Source of the DNA: Heterodera schachtii
Lineage: Eukaryota; Nematoda; Chromadorea; Rhabditida; Heteroderidae
Reading direction: 5' to 3'
Assembly: GCA_023374025.1 (NCBI GenBank)
Contig: SIJG01000165.1
Span: 62,001-126,000, forward strand
Length of the DNA: 64,000 bases
Shown: positions 1 through 8,589 of the stretch, piece by piece
Numbering within the stretch: the first letter of the stretch is position 1
How the letters are laid out: each line of letters opens with the position of its first letter
Notes under the pieces: generated by a model
Seen by the model: only the letters and a program-made list of their open reading frames with translations
Told to the model about the DNA's origin: nothing
Databases searched by the model: none
Program-made: the position numbers and the translations under genes

Positions 1-1440
1 ATTCAACATTCAAAAAAGAAAAATAAATAAGCAAAACATTAATTAATAAGATTTCGAAAAAACAAAATAAATGTGATAAAAACCATTAATATGAATGAAC
101 AATTTCGTTCAGAAAATTGAATTCAAAAAATTTAAAAAATAAATAAAATTAGCTTTAACATAATTTTTGAAAAGGTTTTATTTATTAAAAAGGAAAAATA
201 GTTCAGATAAATGTAATTGATTATTTTAAATTTTTGATTATTTAATGTTATCCATGTTTATCTTAGTCAGTTTTTATCGATTAGTTATTTTGAGAAAATA
301 TAATAAATTTAATTAGAAATTTACATGCCAAAAGGCCAATCTCATTTGACAGGAAAGAAGAGCGTGACACGAGAAAAAGAAAACCCTTATTTTGCCGGGC
401 ACTCAATTGCAATTAAAAAATAATAACAGCTTATTTTGATAAACAAAATAATAAACTATAATGACATGAAACATTACTTAAAAAATATAAAATCACATTA
501 TTTTTTAATAATCATTAGAAATAAATATTTAAGTTTTTTTATTTGATAAGTAAAATGTTTCAACTGCTGCTTAATATTTGAAATTTATATATTATATGAA
601 GTTAACCGTGACGAAATAGCGCAGAAAAGTAAAATTCCGTAATTTTTATTTTAGTCAATTAGAATTATTCGCTATTTTCCCTTTTATTATTCTCTAGCTA
701 AATAGAAAAATAAAGGATTATTTCATTTTTAATTCAGTCAACAATTTTTGAAAAAAGCTCGGGCTCTTCGGACGTCCGGTCTAAAATTACTATTTCAATC
801 ACAATTATGTTCTAGCAGGTGTCTTTTAATTTTTGGCTTTGATAAAATTTTTAAAATTTCTTTACACACAAAAAATATTCGCAATTTTAAAATAAATTTT
901 TAGGCGCCAGTTGCATATTCCTAGATTTAAAAAATGAAAAGAATAAGATTTTAAAAATATAAAAAAATGTTTATATTTAACTTGTAAATATTTTTATTGA
1001 ATTTTAAAAATAAAACATTGGAAATTTATATTGAGGAAAATAAATCCATTAAAGAAAAGTAATTACCATAATATTATGTTAATAGTTAGTTAAACACTTT
1101 GCTTTTTTATAATATTACAAAAGTTATCAAGAATTTTCATATTATATAATCTGATTAACAGCTAAATTCCATAACCGAATTAATGAGCAAAAGTGGGCGC
1201 AATTCGATTTGAAGCTTGAGCAAGTGAATAGAATGCAAAAGTAAATTAAGTCCTTTCATTTGAATAAAACCAAAAACTATTAAATAAGGACAAAAGATTA
1301 TAATATTACAAAAATAAAAAAGAAATAAGTAGCAAAAAGGTGAATACTTTTGTAATAATGATAAAACAACATTAAATTTCAAGATAAATGAAGAATAAAA
1401 ATTTAATTTCACATCTACAGCAATAATATTAAAAAAACAA
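1..1440. other. AT-rich intergenic sequence
   Basis: No convincing gene. The stretch is AT-rich with many short homopolymers. Two small GC-richer patches stand out: an open segment at 325-423 (separate entry) and about 600-640, where a short open frame (EVNRDEIAQK) is followed by a GTAAAA donor-like site. Neither can be joined to a gene model by eye. Confidence 0.6.
325..423 (+). CDS. Short open segment of unknown function
   Basis: A 32-codon ATG-to-stop frame beginning MPKGQSHLTGKKSV and ending in TAA. It is GC-richer than its surroundings and uses a mixed, protein-like amino-acid set rather than the K/N/I/F bias of random AT-rich frames. I see no upstream exon and no recognisable domain. 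A 17-bp string within it (GACACGAGAAAAAGAAA) recurs near 46000, so it may be repeat-derived. It could be an exon, a tiny gene or chance. Confidence 0.15.
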   Translation: MPKGQSHLTGKKSVTREKENPYFAGHSIAIKK

Positions 1441-1553
1441 CTAGACGGCTCTGAAGGCATGCGTGCCGAGTTTAGAGTGCCGAGCCTAGCCGTTTATAAA
1501 CGGTGAACCGTCACGGTGTAGACCGTCGCGGTTGTTAGTACAGTAGCCTGTAT
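1441..1553. repeat. GC-rich patch with repeated CCGTCACGGTG-like words
   Basis: Directly left of the 1554 TIR element. It carries imperfect repeats of CGGTGAACCGTCACGGTG and ACCGTCGCGG, which are partly self-complementary. It looks like the subterminal array of another foldback or hAT-like element, but no matching second end is visible. Confidence 0.35.
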
Positions 1554-2522
1554 TAGAGACCGGACGGGATCGGGATCCCGCGGGATTTCTTCGGGATCCC
1601 GCAGGATTAAATACGGGATCCCGACCTCGGGATCCGTCCCGAGCGATTTTCCAAAATGTTCGGGATTGATCGGGATCGGGATTTCATCGGAATCCCGAAT
1701 CTGGTTCCCTCCCGACCATCTTACCAATCCCGCGGGATCCCGCGGGATTGAAGTCACGATAATTTTTCGAAAAATCTCAATTTTTTAATTAAGATCTTGA
1801 AAAATTATCTTTTAAAATTACTAAAACATTACTAAATCTTATTAGGTAGTTTTATGGCACAACGATTTCTAAGAATTTTGTCCAATAATCAGAATAAAAT
1901 TGCTGTCTAGATATTTTTCCTTCTATGCCTATCGGCACCGCCCGACCCAAGAACCCATTATTTTCTTATAAATTAGTTAAAAAACACAAAATATTGACAG
2001 TTTTTTATAAATTTTGTTAAACAAAATCTGATTTTTGATTCCGATGCAGTTTACGATTTTCTAATTTAAAATTGTTAAAAATAATCATGAGGTGAAAATA
2101 CAAAAATTAATATTAATTGATTAAATTGTAAAAAAATATTTAAAGCTATGTTGTTAAGTTCTCATTTTTTACCCTAAAGTCTGATTTTTTAGGCATGATA
2201 TTCTAATTATGTAAAGATTTCTATAAAAAACCTGATATAATTACTATCACTATTTTTCACAATCGAATTGATTAATTATAAATATTAGATAAGCATTTAA
2301 CAAAACTTGGCACAAAACGTTAAAAAAAAATTCGGTTTTAGCAAATCCCGGTAATCCCGCGAAATCCCGAAAAAAAATCATCGGGATTCATCGAAATCGG
2401 GATTCGGTCGGGATCCCGACTCGGGATCTGTCCCGATCATTTTTACAAAATGTTCGGGATTGATCGGGATTCAGTCGGGATCTCGAATCGGGATCCCTCC
2501 GACCCCAGTTGTCCGGTCTCTA
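1554..2522. mobile_element. hAT-like non-autonomous TIR element (GGGATCCC array type)
   Basis: The ends are inverted copies of TAGAGACCGGAC (left from 1554, right ending at 2522). Flanks GCCTGTAT and ATCTGTAT agree at 6 of 8 positions, consistent with a decayed 8-bp target duplication as made by hAT transposases. Both arms (1554-1760 and 2340-2522) are dense arrays of GGGATC/GATCCC words, largely self-complementary. The ~580-bp centre is AT-rich and contains TGCCTATCGGCACCGCCCG at about 1926-1946, a hairpin motif also found in the 31707 element. No transposase frame is present; open frames in the arms are by-products of the GGGATC repeats. The hAT assignment rests on terminus style and TSD length and is inference. 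Confidence 0.6.
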
Positions 2523-4265
2523 ATCTGTATAGAAGTCAAGTGATATACGAAATGACTTTGAAATAAGCAACAAAAGATTAAATTAAAAGCCTAAATAAAT
2601 GAAAGATTTATAGGAATAAAAAAACGAATTGTTATGAATTTCATTTTTTTTTGATTACCTCGCGTTTTCTAGCTTAAAATAAGGTTATTTTTCTTTTGCT
2701 ACAATTATTGGGTAGATTAATCATTAATTGATGGACCTCAATATTAAGTATATATTCAACAAAAAATTCGGAATTATTCTTAAGTAGTATTTCAAGAGAT
2801 AAAAATTATTATTTTTTTTGAATGTAAACATATATGAATTCATAGTCGCTAGAATATAAACTGCATGTTTTTTCTATAAGCCAAATTTTATTTTTAATAA
2901 TAATGAAATAGGTTAATATTTATATTTTTGAATTATGAATTTTTATTAATTATGGTAAAAGTTTTAATTTTAAATTTTATTATTTCCTTTCCTTAGAAGG
3001 AGATAAATTATAACATTTTTAAGCCCTGAAAAGCAGAAATGCTGCGGTAAAAAAATTTCAGGTATTTGTTAACTTATCACTTTTGTTTGAAGTTCAAATT
3101 TTTGTTTTAAATTTTATTTTCTCTTTGAGATGTAATGCATTGTGCCGTGTTTGTTTATAGGAACAAAAAGCATTTGAACAAGTAATTTTTTTTCATCATA
3201 TTTTTGGGTCATGGATTTCTTTTCTCAAGTAATCATCGCTTATGATAATTCTCGTAAAAGATTAACACAAAATTACTTGCTATTCAATCACCTAATTTGA
3301 TTTTAAAAATTATTGGATTTACTTCTCGCTAATATTTAAAGATATTTTTTGATTATTTTTATTATTTTTAATTTATAAATGCATGTTTCCAATTAGATTT
3401 TACAAAAAAATTTTTCTTGTTTTCAGAAAGACCTTTGATCCAATAGTTAAATATTTATACTGATTTATTTATTCATATGAAACCTAAATAATTTTATTAA
3501 TATTAACTAAATTTTGCCTACATTTATTTTTATACTAAGAAATGATATTCTTTTTTGGGTCATACATTATTTATTTTAATGAAATTTTATTGAAATAAAT
3601 GTACATATCTTATTAAAGAAAAATATAAAAAATCTTTTAAATTTATTTATTTTCTAAGACAGAGTATATTTTAATGAATTTATTTATTTATTAGTTCTTA
3701 AACAATATTTGCAAATATTTTAGTAAATTTGTTTTATATTTGTTATATTTTTTTCCTGAAATTGATTTTGGTCACCATTTGAATATTTCCCATATGTACA
3801 TATTCATAAAAATAAAAATTATAGTTTCTTCCATTTGCATTAATTTCAATTGTCATTTAGTTTTGCTTTTCCTCGAAATGCTATGAATTTAAATATTAAT
3901 ATTTGTCTTTTTTTATTCTAAATTTATTATGAATTAAATAAACTTTATTTTAATTTTAATTATTAAGTTTTCTCAAACTTAAATAAAAAAAATTTCAGCT
4001 CATTATTTGTTTAGCTAGAATTTAATTTGTTACCATAAAATTATTTTACAGATTTAGTTTTTATTTCGTTTTTCTTTTATTTTGCTTTAATTAAATTCTA
4101 CAAATTTTTTATTCTATATTTTAATAATTAATAAATATATATGAATTATATAAGTCAAACCGGCAGTGAAGAGAGAATTTTTTCTGGTAAATAAATAATA
4201 AATGTTATTTATCATTCTAATACATTTTATTTTTATAAATTTCATAACAGAAAAATATGCTTGAT
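2523..4265. other. AT-rich sequence, nothing recognised
   Basis: Very AT-rich, with long A and T runs and no frame, splice pattern or repeat that I can support as a gene. Confidence 0.6.
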
Positions 4266-4410
4266 TAAATTTGGGGTTTTTCCCAAATTTCCCGGCAATC
4301 TGAAAACCTGGTTTGACCGGTTTTCGTTCGTTTTTGAGAGGCAGGGCCCATAAACCGGTTCATCTAGAAAAATCATCCCGGCCCGGCAGATACAGAAATC
4401 TCGGACTCTA
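4266..4410. mobile_element. Fragment of hAT-like element, right terminus at 4410
   Basis: A GC-rich patch with CCGG words (ACCGGTTTTCG, CCCGGCCCGGCAG) ends in CTCGGACTCTA. Read on the minus strand, the terminus TAGAGTCCGAGATTTC followed by ATCTGCCGG closely matches the plus-strand terminus at 13414 (TAGAGACCGAGATTTA then ATCTGCCGG). The two are therefore ends of one family. No left end is found, so this copy is truncated or very diverged. Confidence 0.5.
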
Positions 4411-4746
4411 ATAATTTTAATGAAGCAAGAAATATTATTTTCTATAGATTCTTATAAATTTTTAGTCAAATTCTATTTTAACAAAAATTTTATTAATTTT
4501 TGAAATTATCACAAAATTCTTATCAAATATTCTTTCTCCTTAATTCCATGAAAAATATTCCTTTTGCTATTATATAGATTTTGAATACTAAATTTATGTT
4601 CATTAATTATTATATTTAACAAAAAACTTTGATTAAATTTATTCAGAATATTATTTTTTATTATTTAATTTATCTGAACGATCGTTGTGTACCTAGCATA
4701 TAGACTAATGCATTGGACAATATCTCTTAAATTCGTTTAAAAAGTA
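4411..4746. other. AT-rich flank of the retrotransposon
   Basis: No gene seen. The last four bases before the LTR, AGTA (4743-4746), are repeated right after the element at 7935-7938. Confidence 0.5.
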
Positions 4747-5069
4747 TGTGTTAGAATTTGATTATTGGCGTTTTATTTTTGCTAATTATATCGTCCCTTC
4801 TTAATTTTGTCTCATTGTCTGTCATTGTAGTCTCTCGCTTAATCTATATTTTGCCATTCACTTCACAGCAGAAAATGTTCCCCCGTCTTACCTTCAATTC
4901 ATTCCTTTGGCAGTGCACTTTTTGTAATTGTTATTTGTCTTATTTTCCTCGGACTTTCCCCCATTTTATTGTTGCTGATTTTAAATAAAGTTAATTGTCC
5001 CGGACTTGGAAATATTTGTGGATGAGAAGCAGTCATTAGGACCCGACCCAAACAGCCATATTTAGCACG
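4747..5069 (+). repeat. 5' LTR
   Basis: 323 bp, starting TGTGTTAGAATTTG and ending TTTAGCACG; identical to 7612-7934 except for two substitutions. It contains an AATAAA signal at about 4984-4989. The outer limits are set by the AGTA flanking repeat and by where the copies diverge; the end is CACG rather than the usual CA. A 76-codon open frame inside both LTRs is hydrophobic and shared only because the LTRs are copies, so I do not call it a gene. Confidence 0.9.
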
Positions 5070-5083
5070 TGGCGCTCCTGGCG
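5070..5083 (+). other. Candidate primer-binding site
   Basis: TGGCGCTCCTGGCG follows the 5' LTR with no gap. PBSs pair with the CCA end of a tRNA and so start with TGG. The tRNA species cannot be assigned without the genome's tRNA set. Confidence 0.5.
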
Positions 5084-5156
5084 AAGAGTTAGCTGTGCCG
5101 GCATTGTGGATTTTTGACTGTTGAGGAAAAGCCAATTTGGAGAAGCGACCAGAATA

Positions 5157-5322
5157 AACGCATTGCTGCGGTTCTGCGTTTTTCCTTTCTGCTGACAGAA
5201 CAAACGCATTGCTGCGGTTCTGAATTTTAACGCATTGTTGCGATTCATCGATTTTCGTCCCACTGCTAACGCATTGCTGCGATAAGTGAGGACTTGGCAT
5301 CGACTTTTAACGCATTGCTGCG
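5157..5322 (+). repeat. Five 14-bp repeats in the retrotransposon leader
   Basis: AACGCATTGCTGCG occurs at 5157, 5203, 5268 and 5309, and as AACGCATTGTTGCG at 5229. Start-to-start spacings are 46, 26, 39 and 41 bp. The repeats lie between the primer-binding site and gag, where packaging or dimerisation signals or transcription-factor sites usually sit. The role is unknown. Overlapping minus-strand open frames here are artefacts of these repeats. Confidence 0.85.
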
Positions 5323-5370
5323 AACGTATTGGTCTCGAAACGCCGAATTTCATCGCCATCGCTTAAAAGA

Positions 5371-6744
5371 ATGTCAGGACACCATTTCGAGCTGATCCGC
5401 AGCCCGACCAATAATGTGCAATTCGCCAACAAAAACGACGGGTTTGAAATGGATGAAAATGAAATTAGGCGTCGGCTTCTTCTTGTACCGATGAGACAAA
5501 ATGGAAGTGCAGATTTGGCGAAACATGGGAATCAGGACAATGACAGTGGAGAAGACGCAAGGGCCCTTTTTGATCAGGCCAGACGATCGCCAATTCCGAG
5601 AAGGGCACAGACAAACCCCGACTCACTGATGCCAAATGGCAATCAAAATGGTAAATTTCACCAGCAAATATACCACCAAATCCATCAGCGACAAAATTGC
5701 ACTCAAAACATTGCCGCAACTAACCATCGGCCAAGCGAATTCGAGGTGAAAGAGCGGCCTTTCCACGCCGGTCTGGTATTTGATGGCATGATGGCGCAGG
5801 CAATTCGAAGCCTAGATGTCTTTTCATATACGATGACGTTGAACACAATCCCGAATTTGGACGGAAGCAAGGGTTCTGATTCGGTGAACGCCTTTTTCAA
5901 ACAATTTGATATGGCGACAGAAGAATGGCCGGAAGCGAAGCGATTGCGGGCTCTGCGTTCCAAATGTTTTGGTAAAGCTGAGAGAGCTTTCAATTTCGCG
6001 GTTTCTGAAAATCGCCATGATTACCAACTGATCAGAACAGCGATCATACGGCAATTAGACGACACGGATGCCAAACAATTGACGGCGTTTGACGAACTGA
6101 TGAAAGGAGTCTGGCTTCGGCCGAACGAAACCATTGATCAGCTGGGCGAACGTGTCTCGAGATTAGTCCGTTGCGCATACCCCGGCCTCACGGAACAGCT
6201 GTACGACGAATATTCCGCCATGCATTTCATTAGGGCACTCCCTAACTCGGAATTGGCAATTATTTTGGAAATGACGCGTCAGCCGGGAGCGACGTTCGAC
6301 GAATTCATCGCACAAGCAGCACGTGCAGAGGCAGTTCAAAATGCCGCACGAAATTCTCAGCGAAACAGTCAAAAGAATTGTTGTTCTCAGACTAATTGGC
6401 CAAAGCATGGACGAAGCCAAAACCAACAAAGACACGTCACTTGCTACAATTGCGGCAGGGTTGGACACATTTTTCGGAATTGTGCGTTGAAACCAATGCA
6501 AAATATGTATCACCAAAATGATGAACTGCCAAAAAGAGGAAATTTATTTGTTGGTGCCGTAAATTTGGAGCACCGATCCGAAATCGAAAAATTCTTCGGA
6601 AAAACAACCAATGAGTCGGAAAAAGGAAAATTTTTTGAAGAAAACCCGGCGGTTGGAAAAATTATGGCGGCCAAAGTTTCGGTATTTGGCCGTAAGTTGG
6701 ATGCCATGCTCGACGGCGGCTCCCAAACCGGATCATCGACATAA
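5371..6744 (+). CDS. gag: Retrotransposon Gag polyprotein (capsid plus CCHC zinc knuckle)
   Basis: 457 codons from the ATG at 5371 (MSGHHFELIRSP) to TAA at 6742-6744. The frame is open 14 codons further upstream, but only from a TTG, so 5371 is the better start. Residues about 1-150 are polar and Q/N-rich. Residues about 160-330 form a helical capsid-type region of the retrotransposon gag class (starting near LDGSKGSDSVNAFF). One CCHC knuckle, CYNCGRVGHIFRNC, sits at residues 358-371, after a basic Q/N/R-rich linker. The last ~15 residues enter a protease (AMLDGGSQT), where the catalytic D-T/S-G is D-G-G (Asp 448), then stop. Gag would assemble particles and bind genomic RNA through the knuckle. 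The frame is unbroken, consistent with youth of the copy. Family membership is clear; the exact clade is not. Confidence 0.85.
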   Translation: MSGHHFELIRSPTNNVQFANKNDGFEMDENEIRRRLLLVPMRQNGSADLAKHGNQDNDSGEDARALFDQARRSPIPRRAQTNPDSLMPNGNQNGKFHQQIYHQIHQRQNCTQNIAATNHRPSEFEVKERPFHAGLVFDGMMAQAIRSLDVFSYTMTLNTIPNLDGSKGSDSVNAFFKQFDMATEEWPEAKRLRALRSKCFGKAERAFNFAVSENRHDYQLIRTAIIRQLDDTDAKQLTAFDELMKGVWLRPNETIDQLGERVSRLVRCAYPGLTEQLYDEYSAMHFIRALPNSELAIILEMTRQPGATFDEFIAQAARAEAVQNAARNSQRNSQKNCCSQTNWPKHGRSQNQQRHVTCYNCGRVGHIFRNCALKPMQNMYHQNDELPKRGNLFVGAVNLEHRSEIEKFFGKTTNESEKGKFFEENPAVGKIMAAKVSVFGRKLDAMLDGGSQTGSST

Positions 6745-7571
6745 ATGGAAAGGAAGTGAAATGTTTTGGAATTGTTGCTTTGCCAGTTCAGAGAGGACCA
6801 TTAGAAGCGAAAATCCGTGTTTTTGTGGCCCAATCGGCATTTGGCTATGATTTGCTTTTCGGCACAAATGCCATGGACCAATTAGGTTTCAAAATGCTTG
6901 ACGCAGTGAAATGCCGCATTGTAGACTTTTCGCCAGCTTCGAATACCGAAAATTCGCCTCTGATCACTTTCAAAACCTTCATGTGCCATGGCAACACCAC
7001 CAACAGAGAAGGGCAGAAAAAGGGGAATAAACATAGGTCGGACCCAAAAAACGACACTGGTACCAAGAAAGGTAAAGTGGTGGAGAAGAAATCAACACGA
7101 AATGCTGTGGACAATAAAAGGAGGCCATTATTCAACAAAACGTTGGTGCCCCAACTGATAACCAAGGAAATGCCGATCAAAAATTCTGAAAATTTTGGAG
7201 CAATTGCTGCGAACAAACAACGATTGAGTCCTGTTGAAACGAAAGTGGACATGGCCAATGACAAGGCGAAGAAGCGCGTTTGGAGAAGGAAAAATTATGG
7301 CCAAATTCAGTTAGGGACAACTGAAAAATTGGGTAGGGGGAAGGTCAGCCCAACAACGGTTTCGTCTGCAAATGGGAGGTTGGATCTATGCGATCGCCGC
7401 CCTGACTCTTGGTCCCAATCGCCCTTCCATCGAGGCGAGACTGACGCTAAATTTGGCCAAAGAATTTTTTGTCGCGGAGGAAAGCGCCGTAAAGAGCCCG
7501 ACCGTGGAATGTTAGGAGACGGACGCCGGCACAGGCTTAACTCGACCACCACCGATCGGATGCCGAATTGA
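6696..7571 (+). pseudogene. Retropepsin C-terminal half and basic tail, frame-shifted from gag
   Basis: This frame overlaps the end of gag in the -1 frame and has no ATG near its start (the first methionine-like start would be GTG at 6756). From about 6729 it shows the protease flap-like INGKEV and, later, the hydrophobic-hydrophobic-G block in DLLFGTNAMDQLGF that closes retropepsins. Only a few residues separate the DGG in gag from the flap region, against roughly 25-30 in active enzymes, so an internal deletion plus frame change is likelier than programmed frameshifting. After about 6950 the frame encodes a lysine/arginine-rich tail with no reverse transcriptase, RNase H or integrase motif. 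The protease is probably dead. Confidence 0.65.
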
Positions 7572-7599
7572 CTCGAAAGGCAGGGGACGCCTTTTTCGT

Positions 7600-7611
7600 G
7601 GAGGGTCGGGA
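7600..7611 (+). other. Candidate polypurine tract
   Basis: GGAGGGTCGGGA immediately precedes the 3' LTR and is mostly purine, as expected for the plus-strand primer of reverse transcription. It is interrupted by TC, so the call is moderate. Confidence 0.4.
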
Positions 7612-7934
7612 TGTGTTAGAATTTGATTATTGGCGTTTTATTTTTGCTAATTATATCGTCCCTTCTTAATTTTGTCTCATTGTCTGTCATTGTAGTCTCT
7701 CGCTTAATCTATATTTTGCCATTCACTTCACAGCAGAAAATGTTCCCCCGTCTTACCTTCAATTCATTCCTTTGGCAGTGCACCTTTTGTAATTGTTATT
7801 TGTCTTATTTTCCTCGGACTTTCCCCCATTTTATTGTTGCTGATTTTAAATAAAGTTAATTGTCCCGGACTTGGAAATATTTGTGGAGGAGAAGCAGTCA
7901 TTAGGACCCGACCCAAACAGCCATATTTAGCACG
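7612..7934 (+). repeat. 3' LTR
   Basis: Matches 4747-5069 over 323 bp with two substitutions, and is followed by AGTA (7935-7938), the same four bases that precede the 5' LTR. Confidence 0.9.
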
Positions 7935-8589
7935 AGTAATCGTTCTTATTTCGTATTTAAATTGGCAACATTAGCAACATTTTAGTTTTTTATTTTAGCT
8001 TGCTTAAGTTTAAATTTAATTTATTATTTTTTTTTTTTGTAAATTACTCGAGACCGCCTAGAATATTATATTTAATTTCTTACATTTATTTAAAAATTCT
8101 TTGATTGTTTTGTCTCTTAAAATTTTAGGATATTCCTTCATGATTTTTTTTAAATATTTAAATGTTCTGGAAATTAAATATATTTTTTAATGAATGCTTT
8201 TTTTTTTATTGTTTTTGCTATTTTTATTTTTATTTGCATGTTATCGAATTCAGTTTTTACAAACTTTTTTTTTGTTTTATGAACAAGTAAACTCAATAAA
8301 TATTTTTTTATGTTCTACGTAAAATTATTTTAGAAAATTAATTTGATTTCTTATTTTTAATGATTTAAAAAAGGCAATTTTAGGAATAATTTTTAAATTT
8401 AAATTATGGCTTAATAATTTTTGATGTATTTTTTGGTTAATTTAAATTTAATAATCGCATGCGCCGAACAAAGCATCAATCTCAAGTTTTATTACATTAA
8501 GGGAATAAATAATTAATTTTTTCTTTTAAAAGATACATTTTTATGCTTTAGAAATATATTCTCATGGTGAACAATGTATGTTCTGTTAT
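7935..8589. other. AT-rich sequence between retrotransposon and satellite
   Basis: No gene seen. The last bases before 8590 do not match the satellite unit, so the array begins abruptly. Confidence 0.55.

Larger units (their letters stand above)
4747..7934 (+). mobile_element. LTR retrotransposon lacking pol (gag plus protease remnant)
   Basis: A complete 3188-bp element: two 323-bp direct LTRs, a 4-bp flanking duplication AGTA, a TGG-starting primer-binding candidate right after the 5' LTR, a purine-rich stretch before the 3' LTR, a full gag frame with a CCHC knuckle, and a retropepsin remnant. The 2542-bp interior has no reverse transcriptase, RNase H or integrase motifs, so it must depend on enzymes from a related autonomous copy. 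The LTRs differ at only two positions (about 4920 and 5023), indicating a recent insertion. The coding interior is far GC-richer than its surroundings. Gag and protease type suggest the Ty3/Gypsy order, but without pol that is tentative; Bel/Pao is the alternative. Confidence 0.9.

Noticed and set aside
1494..1757. 87-codon minus-strand frame rich in RDPD/GIP
   Set aside because: Translation of the GGGATC array of the 1554 element.
4758..4988. 76-codon hydrophobic frame present twice (also 7623-7853)
   Set aside because: It lies inside the two LTRs, so it is duplicated with them. Composition is T-rich membrane-like by base bias and there is no start context or domain.
4899..5359. Minus-strand frames opposite the gag leader
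   Set aside because: Their apparent repeats (QQCV, RSNA) are translations of the AACGCATTGCTGCG array; no independent support.
5465..7552. Several minus-strand and off-frame plus-strand frames over gag and the protease remnant
   Set aside because: Shadows of the GC-rich coding strand.
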